From an uncultured Lachnospiraceae bacterium (GTDB taxonomy: Bacteria; Bacillota; Clostridia; Lachnospirales; Lachnospiraceae), in contig CAMWPB010000022.1 in the NCBI GenBank assembly GCA_947176065.1, positions 1 to 61,192 of the forward strand: a DNA stretch of 61,192 bases, written 5' to 3'. The notes beneath the pieces were generated by a model that was given only the letters and a program-made list of their open reading frames with translations, had not been told where the DNA came from and ran no database searches. Of the stretch, positions 33,616 to 43,005 are shown in pieces. The translations under genes and the position numbers were made by a program. The number at the start of each line of letters is the position of its first letter. Position 1 is the stretch's first letter.

Positions 33616-35994
33616 ATGGTGCGGAAGCGGGAAAACGGGAAGGGCGGAAGGATACGGTCGGAAAGCCGTCAGAAAAGCGCAGGATCAGGTCATATCAGGT
33701 TTTGCATGGCGGCGTTGGCATTGGCCATGTGCGCATTGCTTTTTGGCTGCGGCGGTCAGGAAGAGGAGATTCCTATGGGCCGGTATGCAGACAGGGAGGT
33801 GAAACTGCCGCCGGGGACTTTTGACTATATGCATGTGTGCCCGGACGGGGGCTATTATTTGTATGGTCTGGATACGAACCTGACCTATGTGGACGCGCAG
33901 GGCGAAAGTAAAGAAACGGACCGAAGCTGGGAGAAAAATGCCAATATCCGCATAAAGTATGAGGTGGGCGTTTCGGATAACGGGGCAAGTGTTTTTTCCT
34001 ATACGCCCAATTTTTGGAATGATGAAGAACTGGAGGCTTTGTGGCTCAAGGGCGATACCCGCTATCTGTATTTTTATGTGGATGAAAAGGGAGAGAAACA
34101 GTTGCTTGAGCTGCATGGGGAAGGGTATCAGAAGGGAACAAACCTGTATACCTTTGTCTTTTCCCCGGAGGGAGAACTGTATGCGGCGTCCGAAAATCAG
34201 GTGTATCGGCTTCATGTGGAGAACGGGGAGGCGGAGGGCCTGTTTGCCACATCAGGGCAGGTGGAGTCCATTGTCTTTGTGGATGACGTGATGTTGGCAG
34301 CGGATCGGGAAAAAGTTTACACCTATGACAGAAAAGCGGGAAAACTGCTGGAAAATAACGGCATTCTCAGCGAGTTTGTGGCAAGCCACAGCACCGGCGG
34401 TCTTGTGATGGCGGTGTCCGATATGGGGGCGGGAGACAAGGCCGGAAACGCACAGGTTTTATATATGGCCTGCCGTACCGGGCTATACCGTTACATATGG
34501 GGAGGCTCGGTGATCGAGCAGATTGCGGACGGTCAGATGACGGCGCTTTCAGATACGCAGAGGGAGGCCCTTGCCCTGCAGGTGCTCGACAACGGAGAGT
34601 TCCGCATCCTTTTTAGCGGCAATTATATGGTGGAGATGTACTATGACGAGACGCTTCCCGCCAGACCCTCTAAGGAGCTGACGGTATACAGTCTGGAAGA
34701 GATCGGATGGATCCGCTATGCGGGTCAGCTTTTCCAGAAAGAGCACCCTGACGTACTGGTGAGATATGAGACGGGCATGGACGGCGACAACGCCATCAGC
34801 AGGGAGGATGCGCTGAAAAACCTCAATACGCGCCTGCTTGCCGGGGATGTGCCGGATGTGATCGTGATGGACAACATGGATATTGAGCAGTATGCCGACA
34901 AGGGCGTGCTGAAAGAGCTGGACGGCTTGTTACAGCCTTATCTGGACGACGGCATTCTGTACCGGAATATCGTCGAGGGGATGCGGGTGACAGACAAGGA
35001 GAAACTGTACTGCGTGCCGATGATGGTTTATCTGCCTCTCTGGCTTGGCGAGGAGATGTATCTGGAGGGAGAGGACAGCCTTGAGGATATCATTGCGGGC
35101 ATGGAGATGGCAAGGCAGAAACATCCGGAGGGACCGATTCTTTATACTCTCTATCCAAAAGATGTTTTGTTACAGACGATTCCTGTCTGTCTGCCGGCAT
35201 GGACGAGGGAAGACGGCAGTCTGGATGTAGAGGAGCTGACGGCGTACTATCAGGCGGTGGGCAGAATGTGGGAAATTGACAGCGCCGGATTTGACGAGGC
35301 AGGACGGGAAGCCTGGCAGAAAAACAATACGGAGTATTACGATATTGACAATCTTGACATGATAGATATCAGTTACAATTTTCAGTACAGCGCGCAGCGG
35401 GATTTTGGCGAGACATGGATGCAGCTTGGTTTCATGATGAACGCACAAACCGGGTCACAGGACATACACGCCACTAAGTCAAATATGGCGGCAGAGTGGC
35501 AGGACAAGGAGCTTGAGGACACCGTAAACTATGGGGCGTATGTAGGTCAGGCGGACAATGTCTATTGGGCAAAAACAATCGTAGGACTATGCGAACAGGG
35601 AAAAGAGCCGGAGCTTGCCGAGGCGTATCTGAATCTGCTGCTCTCCGATTCGATGATGCGCAAGTGGTGGCTGGATAGACCAAGGAGCCAGAGCGGCATC
35701 ACGATACGTAAAGACTCGTTACGGGACATTATGGATATCAATAACGTGGAATTCGGGCAGGTTATGGGATGGAAAGACCCAGGGATACTGAATGAAGAGT
35801 CGACGTGGCCTACGGAGGAGGAGAAACAGTGGATTTATCAGATGATGGAAGACGCGTCCTGCTGTTACCGTCCCGGAACGATGTTGGAGGAAACGGCTAT
35901 GGAGGTTGGTCTTCGGGTATTGGAAGGGGAGCTGACCCCGGAGGAAGGCGCGAGGGAGGTAGAAAGAAGAATGGCGATTGCCATGGAAGAGTAG
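33616..35994 (+). CDS. Lipoprotein joining a propeller-like domain to an ABC solute-binding domain (copy 1)
   Basis: The 792-aa lipoprotein has a long basic N-terminus, a signal helix and lipobox LLFGC (Cys near residue 44). Right after the Cys comes the segment EEEIPMGRYADREV, shared with the next gene. Residues about 60-345 look like a beta-propeller with repeated strands such as YTFVFSPEGELYAASENQVY. From about residue 351 the sequence is an extracellular solute-binding protein family 1 domain (LTVYSLEEIGWIRYAGQLFQ, LAGDVPDVIVMDNMDIEQYA, C-terminal ELTPEEGAREVERRMAIAME). No such fused protein has an assigned function that I know of. RBS GGAAGAGAGGG precedes the ATG. Confidence 0.8.
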   Translation: MVRKRENGKGGRIRSESRQKSAGSGHIRFCMAALALAMCALLFGCGGQEEEIPMGRYADREVKLPPGTFDYMHVCPDGGYYLYGLDTNLTYVDAQGESKETDRSWEKNANIRIKYEVGVSDNGASVFSYTPNFWNDEELEALWLKGDTRYLYFYVDEKGEKQLLELHGEGYQKGTNLYTFVFSPEGELYAASENQVYRLHVENGEAEGLFATSGQVESIVFVDDVMLAADREKVYTYDRKAGKLLENNGILSEFVASHSTGGLVMAVSDMGAGDKAGNAQVLYMACRTGLYRYIWGGSVIEQIADGQMTALSDTQREALALQVLDNGEFRILFSGNYMVEMYYDETLPARPSKELTVYSLEEIGWIRYAGQLFQKEHPDVLVRYETGMDGDNAISREDALKNLNTRLLAGDVPDVIVMDNMDIEQYADKGVLKELDGLLQPYLDDGILYRNIVEGMRVTDKEKLYCVPMMVYLPLWLGEEMYLEGEDSLEDIIAGMEMARQKHPEGPILYTLYPKDVLLQTIPVCLPAWTREDGSLDVEELTAYYQAVGRMWEIDSAGFDEAGREAWQKNNTEYYDIDNLDMIDISYNFQYSAQRDFGETWMQLGFMMNAQTGSQDIHATKSNMAAEWQDKELEDTVNYGAYVGQADNVYWAKTIVGLCEQGKEPELAEAYLNLLLSDSMMRKWWLDRPRSQSGITIRKDSLRDIMDINNVEFGQVMGWKDPGILNEESTWPTEEEKQWIYQMMEDASCCYRPGTMLEETAMEVGLRVLEGELTPEEGAREVERRMAIAMEE

Positions 35995-36007
35995 GAGGCA
36001 GATGCGT

Positions 36008-38344
36008 ATGAGTCTAAGTGGGATGCTTTGGGGAAAGACAGAGCGTATAAAACGCGGATTTTGGCCCACCGTTTTTGTAACCATGTGCAGCATGCTTCTA
36101 TCCGCATGCGGCATCACGGAGGAAGAGATTCCGATGGGACGTTATGCGGACAGGGAGGTGACACTGCCGGGCGCGGGGTACGAGTATATGCATCCCTGTG
36201 CGGACGGAGGTTATTACCTTTTCGGAAATGAGGCGGATCTGACCCATGTGGCCGCGGACGGTGCGGTCAGCAGGGAAAAATGGGGCTGGGAGGCCAATGC
36301 CAATATCCATGTCAAATTCTCTTACGGCATCTCGGATGACGGCGCGGTGATTTTCGGTTATGTACCGATGTTTTATTCGGATGAGGAATATGAGGCATAT
36401 GCCGCCGGGGGTGACAACAGGTACCTGTATTACTATGTGAGCGGGGAGGGGGAACGGTATCCGCTGGAGCTTTTCGGGGCCGATTATCAGAAAGCCACGA
36501 ATCTGGAAACTTTTTCGTTTGCGCCGGACGGCAGGGTTTACGCCGCCTCCGATTCCTGTGTATATCGGATTCATGTGGAAAGCGGGGAGACGGAGAGTCT
36601 GTTTGCCACCGCGGCACAGGTCAGGGAATTTGCCTTTGTGGGCAGCACAATGCTTGCCTTGGACGGAGAGAAAGCGTATCTCTACGATATGGCGGGAGAG
36701 AAACTGCTTTCGGATAACAGTGTCCTGAATGAATTTGTGAAGTCCCATCAGAGCGGGCGTATCGTTTTGGCGGCGGAACGGACTGCGGATGCGGGGCAGG
36801 AGGGCGGTTCGGAAGTGCTTTATCTCGCCTGCCGTACCGGGTTGTACCGTTATGTGTGGGGCGGTTCCGTCATCGAGCAGATTGCGGACGGGCAGATGAC
36901 TGCTCTTGGAGACAGCCAGTATAATCTGTATGCGATGCAGATTCTGGAGGACGGACAGTTCAGGGTATATTTCAGCGGGAATTACATGGTGGAGATGTAC
37001 TATGACGAGACGCTTCCGATGAAACCTTCAAAGGAACTGACGGTCTACAGTCTGGAAGAAAACGGACGTATCCGCTATGCGGGGCGCCTTTTTCAGAAGG
37101 AGCATCCGGATGTGCTGGTCAGATATGAGACGGGAATGGACGGTGACAATGCCGTCAGCAGGGAGGATGCGCTCAAAAATCTGAATACGAGGATACTGGC
37201 CGGGGATGTGCCTGACGTGATGATACTGGATGATATGGATATGGAGCAGTATGCGGACAAAGGCATGCTGAGAGAGCTGGATGATTTTCTTGCGCCCTAT
37301 AGGGAGGAAGACATTCTGTATGGGAACATTGTGGACGGCATGCGCATGACAGAAAAAAATAGAGTGTATGGCGTGCCGATGACAGTGGAACTGCCTCTGT
37401 ATTATGGTGAGAAGAAATATGTGGAAGATATGCAGGGGCTTGAGGGAATCGTTGCGGGAGCGGAGGCTGCGAGAAAGGAACATGAGGATGGGCCGCTGAT
37501 TGACACGCCTTATCAGAGCAATCTGTTTGATCTTTTCATTCCGCTCTGTCTTCCCGCGTGGACGAACGGGGACGGCAGCCTGAATACGGGAAGTCTGGAA
37601 GAATTTTATCAGAAAGCAGAGAGACTGTGGGAGCTGGACAGTGCGGGGATGAGTGAGGAGGAAAGGCGCAGATGGCAGCAGGATGTGGAGGACGAAGAGG
37701 CGGATCTGAGCAACATTATGTTCGGACAGTATGAAGATATTTACAACATCGGCGAGACGTGGATTGCGCTCGGATATCTGAAAAATGCGTGGTACGGGAT
37801 GACCAATCTGCATACGAAAATGGAAAATTACAGAAACGGTTACTCGTACTATAAAAGGCTGGAGGATGAAGTGGTTTGCGGGAGAATGTCCGGGCAGGCG
37901 GGAAATGTCTACAGGGCGAGAACGATCGTGGGCTTGTGCGAAAAGGCAGAAGAGCCGGAGCTTGGAGAGGCGTTCATGGAACTGCTTTTGTCGGATACAA
38001 TGATGCAGAAATGGTGGCTGGAAGGACATTTTGACGGTGGGATTCCCATTCGAAAGGAATCGCTGGCATCCCTTCTGGATATCCATAACCGTGCGTTTGC
38101 CGAGGTCAAGGGATGGACGGAAAGCGATATCAATATGCTGTATAAAGAGGCGTTCTGGCCTACGGAGGAAGAGGTGCAGAGGCTGTTTGATGCCATGGAA
38201 GAGTCCGACTGCTGTTACAGGGCGGGAACTCTTCTGGAGGAGACGGTCAGGGAGGTCGGTGTGCGCGTGCTTGACGGCGGACTGACGCCGGAGGAAGGGG
38301 CGAAAGAGGTTGAAAGGAAAATGGCGATTGCTATGGAAGAGTAG
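36008..38344 (+). CDS. Lipoprotein joining a propeller-like domain to an ABC solute-binding domain (copy 2)
   Basis: The 778-aa protein is a tandem paralogue of the preceding gene with the same layout: lipobox LLSAC near residue 33, shared segment EEEIPMGRYADREV, propeller-like region, then solute-binding domain (LTVYSLEENGRIRYAGRLFQ; LAGDVPDVMILDDMDMEQYA). The ATG at 36008 is 9 bp from AGGAGG; an ATG two codons earlier is also possible. Differences cluster in the middle of the solute-binding part, so the two copies may bind different ligands. The 3' end overlaps the permease gene by 35 bp. Confidence 0.8.
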   Translation: MSLSGMLWGKTERIKRGFWPTVFVTMCSMLLSACGITEEEIPMGRYADREVTLPGAGYEYMHPCADGGYYLFGNEADLTHVAADGAVSREKWGWEANANIHVKFSYGISDDGAVIFGYVPMFYSDEEYEAYAAGGDNRYLYYYVSGEGERYPLELFGADYQKATNLETFSFAPDGRVYAASDSCVYRIHVESGETESLFATAAQVREFAFVGSTMLALDGEKAYLYDMAGEKLLSDNSVLNEFVKSHQSGRIVLAAERTADAGQEGGSEVLYLACRTGLYRYVWGGSVIEQIADGQMTALGDSQYNLYAMQILEDGQFRVYFSGNYMVEMYYDETLPMKPSKELTVYSLEENGRIRYAGRLFQKEHPDVLVRYETGMDGDNAVSREDALKNLNTRILAGDVPDVMILDDMDMEQYADKGMLRELDDFLAPYREEDILYGNIVDGMRMTEKNRVYGVPMTVELPLYYGEKKYVEDMQGLEGIVAGAEAARKEHEDGPLIDTPYQSNLFDLFIPLCLPAWTNGDGSLNTGSLEEFYQKAERLWELDSAGMSEEERRRWQQDVEDEEADLSNIMFGQYEDIYNIGETWIALGYLKNAWYGMTNLHTKMENYRNGYSYYKRLEDEVVCGRMSGQAGNVYRARTIVGLCEKAEEPELGEAFMELLLSDTMMQKWWLEGHFDGGIPIRKESLASLLDIHNRAFAEVKGWTESDINMLYKEAFWPTEEEVQRLFDAMEESDCCYRAGTLLEETVREVGVRVLDGGLTPEEGAKEVERKMAIAMEE

Positions 38345-39179
38345 AAGGCTTCTGTTTCTGCTGCCGGGATTTTCGGGTGTTATGCTGTTTTATCTGCTTC
38401 CCTTCCTGGAGGTGGTGCGGCGTTCGTTTCTGAAATCCGGCAACGGCGCATTCGTGGGAACGGACAATTACCGGGCGGTGTTTGAAAACGGCGCCTTTGC
38501 GCTGGCTGTGCGCAACACGTTTCTGTACATGGTCGCGGGCGTGCCGCTGCTGATGGGAATCAGCCTGTTTCTGTCGCTGCTTCTGCGGAATCTCGTGCTG
38601 CGGCGCAGACTGGTGTCGGCCATGCTTCTGCCCATGGCAGTGCCGGCGGCGGTTATGGTTCTGACACTGCAGATTTTGATTGACAGGCAGGGACTGATCA
38701 ATGGAGTGTTGAAAAATGTGTCGGAAAAAATGGCGGCGCTCCCTGCCTTTGCCGCCATTGACTATCTCAATACGGAATGGGCGATTGTGGTGGTGGTCTG
38801 CAGCTTTTTGTGGAAAAACACGGGGTATATGGTTATTCTCTGGCTTGCGGGTCTTGCGGCGCTGCCGAAGGAAGTGGAGGAGGCGGCGAAGGTGGACGGT
38901 GCAAACAGATGGCAGAGCTGGCATTACATTATCAGGCCGGGGCTGTCCGGCAGCTTTTTTACCATAGGGATGCTGTCCGTGCTGCAGATATTTAAAAGCT
39001 ACAGAGAAGTCTGGATGGTGGCGGGGAGTTACCCACAGGAACAGATTTATTTTTTACAGCATCTTCTGCAGAACTGGTATTTGAAACTGGAGTTTGACAG
39101 GATGGCGGCGCTGACTGTAATCCTGTCGCTTGTACTGCTGGCGGTGTGTCTGCTGCTGCAACGCGAAAAGAGCTTCTAA
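38310..39179 (+). CDS. ABC transporter permease, MalF/UgpA type
   Basis: The 289-aa membrane protein has six predicted helices and the EAA loop EVEEAAKVDGANRWQSWHYI near residue 187, which docks the ATPase. The start is a TTG at 38310 or 38328 inside the end of the upstream lipoprotein gene, so translation is coupled. The reading frame continues through the overlap (MKGKWRLLWKSRRLLFLLPG). It works with the next gene as a permease pair. No ATPase gene lies in the island; a shared MsmK-like ATPase elsewhere would be needed. Confidence 0.88.
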   Translation: MKGKWRLLWKSRRLLFLLPGFSGVMLFYLLPFLEVVRRSFLKSGNGAFVGTDNYRAVFENGAFALAVRNTFLYMVAGVPLLMGISLFLSLLLRNLVLRRRLVSAMLLPMAVPAAVMVLTLQILIDRQGLINGVLKNVSEKMAALPAFAAIDYLNTEWAIVVVVCSFLWKNTGYMVILWLAGLAALPKEVEEAAKVDGANRWQSWHYIIRPGLSGSFFTIGMLSVLQIFKSYREVWMVAGSYPQEQIYFLQHLLQNWYLKLEFDRMAALTVILSLVLLAVCLLLQREKSF

Positions 39180-39235
39180 AGACGTCCCGCCGGTGGACAG
39201 GGCAGTAAGAAAGCGGGGAGGTTTAGGGAAACGGA

Positions 39236-40138
39236 ATGGAGAGTAGACTGAAAGCGCCTGCATGGGCGGCACAGATGTGCGGTGTGTGGCGGAAAAGGAA
39301 AATGATATGGCTCGCTGCGGGGATCTGTGCGGCGGCAGCGGCCCTGATCTGTGCGCCGCTTCTCATGATTCCGGGCGGCGCGCTGATGGACGGCGCGGAA
39401 ATGAAGCGGATTCTTGCGCCGGTGCTGGGGGAGGGAAAAGGGTTTGCGGTATGGCATCTGCTTCCCTTCTATCCGACGATAGGGCATTTTCGCAGGCTGT
39501 TGATTGAGTCTCCCGCTTTTTACAGACTGTTCTGGAATACGGTGGGGATGACGGCGGCAATCCTTTCGGGGCAGCTGGTTGTAGGACTGCCTTCGGCATG
39601 GGCTTTTGCCGCGTTTCGGTTCCGGGGCAGGGATTTTTTGTTCGGGCTGTATGTGGTGCTGATGCTGCTGCCCTTTCAGGTGATGCTTCTGCCGCAGTAT
39701 ATTGTGCTGCAAAAACTCCATTTGTACAATCATCCGGCGGCGGTGATCCTTCCGGCCATCTTTTCCACCTTCCCGGTATTTATCATGTACCGGGGCTTTA
39801 CCCAGATTGACGCGGGAATTATGGAGGCCGCCAGACTGGACGGTGCGGGGGAGATACAGATTTTTTTACATATCGGACTGCCTTTGGGGAAAATGGGTAT
39901 ACAGGCGGCGATGGTCTTAAGTTTTTTGGAATACTGGAATCTGGTGGAGCAGCCCATGGCGTTTCTGGAGGAACAGGCCCAGTGGCCGCTTTCCCTCTAT
40001 CTGCCGCAGATTGGTATCAGTCAGGCGGGCTTCGCCTTTGCGGTGTCGGTGGTGGTGCTGATTCCCGCGCTGTTTGTCTTTGCGCTGGGGCAGGATGCGC
40101 TGGAGGAGGGAATCGCGTATATCGGGGTAAAGGGATAG
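39236..40138 (+). CDS. ABC transporter permease, MalG type
   Basis: The 300-aa membrane protein has about six helices and the EAA loop GIMEAARLDGAGEIQIFLHI near residue 195. It is the second half of the carbohydrate-type importer permease pair. An unusually long first periplasmic loop follows helix one (LMIPGGALMDGAEMKRILAP and beyond). It ends 7 bp before the adaptor gene, suggesting a single transcript with it. Confidence 0.88.
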   Translation: MESRLKAPAWAAQMCGVWRKRKMIWLAAGICAAAAALICAPLLMIPGGALMDGAEMKRILAPVLGEGKGFAVWHLLPFYPTIGHFRRLLIESPAFYRLFWNTVGMTAAILSGQLVVGLPSAWAFAAFRFRGRDFLFGLYVVLMLLPFQVMLLPQYIVLQKLHLYNHPAAVILPAIFSTFPVFIMYRGFTQIDAGIMEAARLDGAGEIQIFLHIGLPLGKMGIQAAMVLSFLEYWNLVEQPMAFLEEQAQWPLSLYLPQIGISQAGFAFAVSVVVLIPALFVFALGQDALEEGIAYIGVKG

Positions 40139-40145
40139 GTGCAGG

Positions 40146-41483
40146 ATGGAATCGAAGAAAAAACTGTGGCGGGGATTTGCCTTATTTATGGCGGTTATGC
40201 TAATTATGACATATGTGTCACGAATGATCTATGTGAGCCGGATGCCGCGGGTCAGGTGGAGCAGTCCCACGGCGGCGTCCATCCGCAGTACACTGAAAGC
40301 GGAGGGGACAGTGGAGGTAGTTAATTCCCAGGCTGTCATCGGGCTGGAGGGGCTGCTTGTGAAAAAGGTCTGCGTGGCGGCGGGCGACCGATTTGAGACG
40401 GGAACGGTTCTCTACGAGGTGGACACCGAGGATATGCTTGCGCAGCTTGCGGAGCTGGAAGCGCAGGAGGAGGCGTGGCAGAAGCAGGAGCAGGCCGCGC
40501 GGCGTGACGCGGCCACGAATACCACGCGGGCACAGGAAGATTATGACACAACTGTCATAGAACTGGACAGAAAAATTGCGGAGGAGACAAAGAAGCTGGA
40601 AGAGCTTATGGAGGATCTGGATACCCATATGTTCCGCATTCCCGAAGAGGACGCCTCCGACGAGATCTGGATTGCGTGGGCGGATGAACGGCTGCGGTTC
40701 GACCGTGAGATTGCGGAAAAAAAGCGGGAAATCGAGGATATACAGCTTGAGAAGGAGAAGATTCTAAGGCAGGCGGACAGAAGCATAGAGGATGCAAGGC
40801 GCGCCCAGAGCGCGGCGGAGAGCGGTCTGGATCTGGGAGCCGCCGGTGTCAGTCAGGTGCGGGAGCGGCAGGAGCGGATTGCGCTGCTGACGGAGCTTTC
40901 AAAGAACGAGGGCAGGGTGGCGGCAGAGTGCGCGGGCGATGTGCTGGAGGTGATGATGCAGTCCGGCATGCGGATGGGGCAGGAGGCGGTCCTGCGCTAT
41001 GCCGACGATAATGGCAGCAGGATATTCCGCACGGTCATCAGCCAGGAGCAGAAGGCAATGGTGCATACGGGGGATACGGTTCATCTCACTTTCCCGGGAA
41101 GCGCCGAGGAGGTGGGAGAGACGATCGACTCTATTGTGCAGGAAAACGGAAGCTATACCGTGACGGTCCGTCTGGAGCCGGGTGTGGCCAGAGGGCGCAC
41201 CGAGGGCGTTATGGAGCTGGTCTCCACATCGGAAATCTATGATTTTGTGGTGCCGGTCAAGGCCCTCCACAACGACGGCGGCAACGCGATTTATGTTCTG
41301 GAGGAAAAGGAGGGCATCCTTGGTACAGAGCTGAGCGTCAGGAGCATGACGGTGCGGCTGTTGGATAAAAATGAGAATTATGCGGCTGTGGTGGATGAAC
41401 TGCTTTCCGGGGATATGAAAGTGGTAACGGAGTGCGATAAGGAGCTGGAAAACGGGATCGCGGTGAAGGAGTGGGAAGAGTGA
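40146..41483 (+). CDS. HlyD-like membrane fusion (adaptor) protein
   Basis: The 445-aa protein has one N-terminal membrane helix (about residues 9-30), a split barrel/lipoyl-like half (GTVEVVNSQAVIGLEGLLVK), a long Glu/Arg/Lys-rich coiled coil (about 95-225), the second lipoyl half (NEGRVAAECAGDVLEVMMQS) and a beta-barrel (MVHTGDTVHLTF; VMELVSTSEIYDFVVPVKAL). Such adaptors link a membrane pump to the outside, often with MacB-type ATPases. None is present, so association with the upstream permeases is a possibility rather than established. Spacing to the permease is 7 bp. Confidence 0.78.
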   Translation: MESKKKLWRGFALFMAVMLIMTYVSRMIYVSRMPRVRWSSPTAASIRSTLKAEGTVEVVNSQAVIGLEGLLVKKVCVAAGDRFETGTVLYEVDTEDMLAQLAELEAQEEAWQKQEQAARRDAATNTTRAQEDYDTTVIELDRKIAEETKKLEELMEDLDTHMFRIPEEDASDEIWIAWADERLRFDREIAEKKREIEDIQLEKEKILRQADRSIEDARRAQSAAESGLDLGAAGVSQVRERQERIALLTELSKNEGRVAAECAGDVLEVMMQSGMRMGQEAVLRYADDNGSRIFRTVISQEQKAMVHTGDTVHLTFPGSAEEVGETIDSIVQENGSYTVTVRLEPGVARGRTEGVMELVSTSEIYDFVVPVKALHNDGGNAIYVLEEKEGILGTELSVRSMTVRLLDKNENYAAVVDELLSGDMKVVTECDKELENGIAVKEWEE

Positions 41484-41494
41484 AAACAGGAATT

Positions 41495-41523
41495 TTGCTA
41501 TGACGCCTGTTACATGATATAAT
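41495..41523 (+). promoter_or_regulatory. Promoter immediately before the CapA-like start codon
   Basis: TTGCTA, 17 bp, TATAAT, with the last -10 base only 7 nt before the A of the ATG at 41530. No SD is visible. A start point at the usual distance would give a leaderless mRNA. Confidence 0.6.
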
Positions 41524-41529
41524 GGTCGC

Positions 41530-42852
41530 ATGGCTAAGAAAAGATCGCGTAAGAATAGGAAGAAAAAGAGAATACGGTTTCACCGAAGCTTTTTCCTGCC
41601 ATTTATCCTCACGCTGACGGCGGCGATGGCGCTGGGAGTTCTGGCGCTGGCGGCCCACCAGTGGATTATGGAGCCGGTGAAGACGAAGAAGACGGATATT
41701 GTGCAATCGGACCATGGAAAGGTAACGCCGGTGATTGACAATGCGGCACCAGAGGAGGGCGCTGAGCAGACCGGTGACGGGGCGGAGGCTGCCGGGACGG
41801 AGAAGGAGACGGCATCGGAAACTGCCTCCAAATATCAGGAAGTGCTGGATGATCCCGCCTTTATGGAGGAGAACGCCATCTATGTGAGAGAGCCTGCGCA
41901 GCCGGGGCGGGTGACCATGACTTTTGCGGGCGATATTCTTTTTGATACGAACTACGCCATCATGGGCACGGTGGCTTCCGGCGGCGATATATCCAAGGGT
42001 GTAATGCCGGAGGTGATCGAGCGGATGCAGGCGTCGGATATCATGATGCTCAACAATGAGTTTGCCTATTCCAACCGGGGAACGCCCATCGAGGAAAAGC
42101 AGTTTACCTTCCGGGCAAAGCCGGAGACGGCGGCTTATCTGAATGATATGGGAGTGGATATTGTGTCTCTCGCAAATAACCATGCCTATGATTACGGGCC
42201 GGACGCGCTGACAGATACGCTGGATACCCTGCGTGAGACGGGGATTCCCTATGTGGGCGCGGGGCGGGATATCAGCGAGGCGAGAAGACCTGTCTATTAT
42301 ATTGTGGGGGATATCAAGATTGCCTTTGTTTCGGCGACACAGATTGAGCGGCTGGATACACCGGACACGAAGGAAGCAACAGAGACCTCTCCCGGCGTTT
42401 TTCGGTGCTGGAACGGGGCGAAGTTTTTGGAGACGATCCGGGAGGCCGCGGAAAACAGTGATTTTGTGGTGGCTTACGTTCATTGGGGGACGGAAAATCA
42501 GGTAGAGCTGGACTGGGCGCAGTTAAAGCAGGCGCCGGAGCTGATCGCGGCAGGCGCCGATCTGGTGATAGGGGATCATCCGCACTGCCTGCAGCCCATC
42601 GGCGTGATCCAGGGGGTGCCCGTGATTTACAGTCTGGGCAATTTCTGGTTTAATTCAAAGACCTTGGATACATGTATGGTGGAAGTGGTGATAGACGAGA
42701 CGGGAATCGTGAGTTACCAGTTTATCCCCTGTCTGCAGAGCGGATGCCGGACCACGCTTTTGGAGGGCGCGGAGAAGGAGCGGGTGCTCGCCTATATGCG
42801 CGGCATTTCCGAGGGCGTGCGGATTGATGAGGAAGGGTTTGTGAGCTGGTAG
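41530..42852 (+). CDS. CapA family protein (poly-gamma-glutamate capsule type)
   Basis: The 440-aa protein has a very basic N-terminus, one membrane helix (about residues 22-44), a Glu/Ala-rich linker, and a CapA metallophosphatase-like domain. Motifs in order are TFAGDILFDTNYAIMG near 131, NNEFAYSNRGTPIEEKQFTF near 172, VSLANNHAYDYG near 213, YVHWGTENQ near 316 and GDHPHCLQPIGV near 347. In capsule loci CapA helps synthesise or export poly-gamma-glutamate; here no capBC partners are present, so the substrate is open. It probably faces outside. It has its own promoter and seems leaderless. Confidence 0.88.
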   Translation: MAKKRSRKNRKKKRIRFHRSFFLPFILTLTAAMALGVLALAAHQWIMEPVKTKKTDIVQSDHGKVTPVIDNAAPEEGAEQTGDGAEAAGTEKETASETASKYQEVLDDPAFMEENAIYVREPAQPGRVTMTFAGDILFDTNYAIMGTVASGGDISKGVMPEVIERMQASDIMMLNNEFAYSNRGTPIEEKQFTFRAKPETAAYLNDMGVDIVSLANNHAYDYGPDALTDTLDTLRETGIPYVGAGRDISEARRPVYYIVGDIKIAFVSATQIERLDTPDTKEATETSPGVFRCWNGAKFLETIREAAENSDFVVAYVHWGTENQVELDWAQLKQAPELIAAGADLVIGDHPHCLQPIGVIQGVPVIYSLGNFWFNSKTLDTCMVEVVIDETGIVSYQFIPCLQSGCRTTLLEGAEKERVLAYMRGISEGVRIDEEGFVSW

Positions 42853-43005
42853 AGAAAAGGCTTTCAGCAGTCCGAAGGAAAAACAGATGATTTAAAAGTA
42901 CATAATTTCTCAGGGTGAAACTTTCCCGGCAGATGAATCGTATTATTTACAGAGGGGCGAAGCTCCCGGGACAGAAAAAAACGCCGGACAGAAAGGAAAA
43001 GAGCT

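Noticed and set aside
35978..36007. Earlier start for the second fused lipoprotein
   Set aside because: It would overlap the end of the first lipoprotein gene and place the start before the SD AGGAGG; the ATG at 36008 (or 36002) fits better.
42853..43005. Possible riboswitch or sigma-D promoter before the unrecognised gene pair
   Set aside because: A short hairpin (GGGGC-GAA-GCTCC, about 42954-42967) is present, but no conserved riboswitch core or clear sigma-D hexamers could be recognised.
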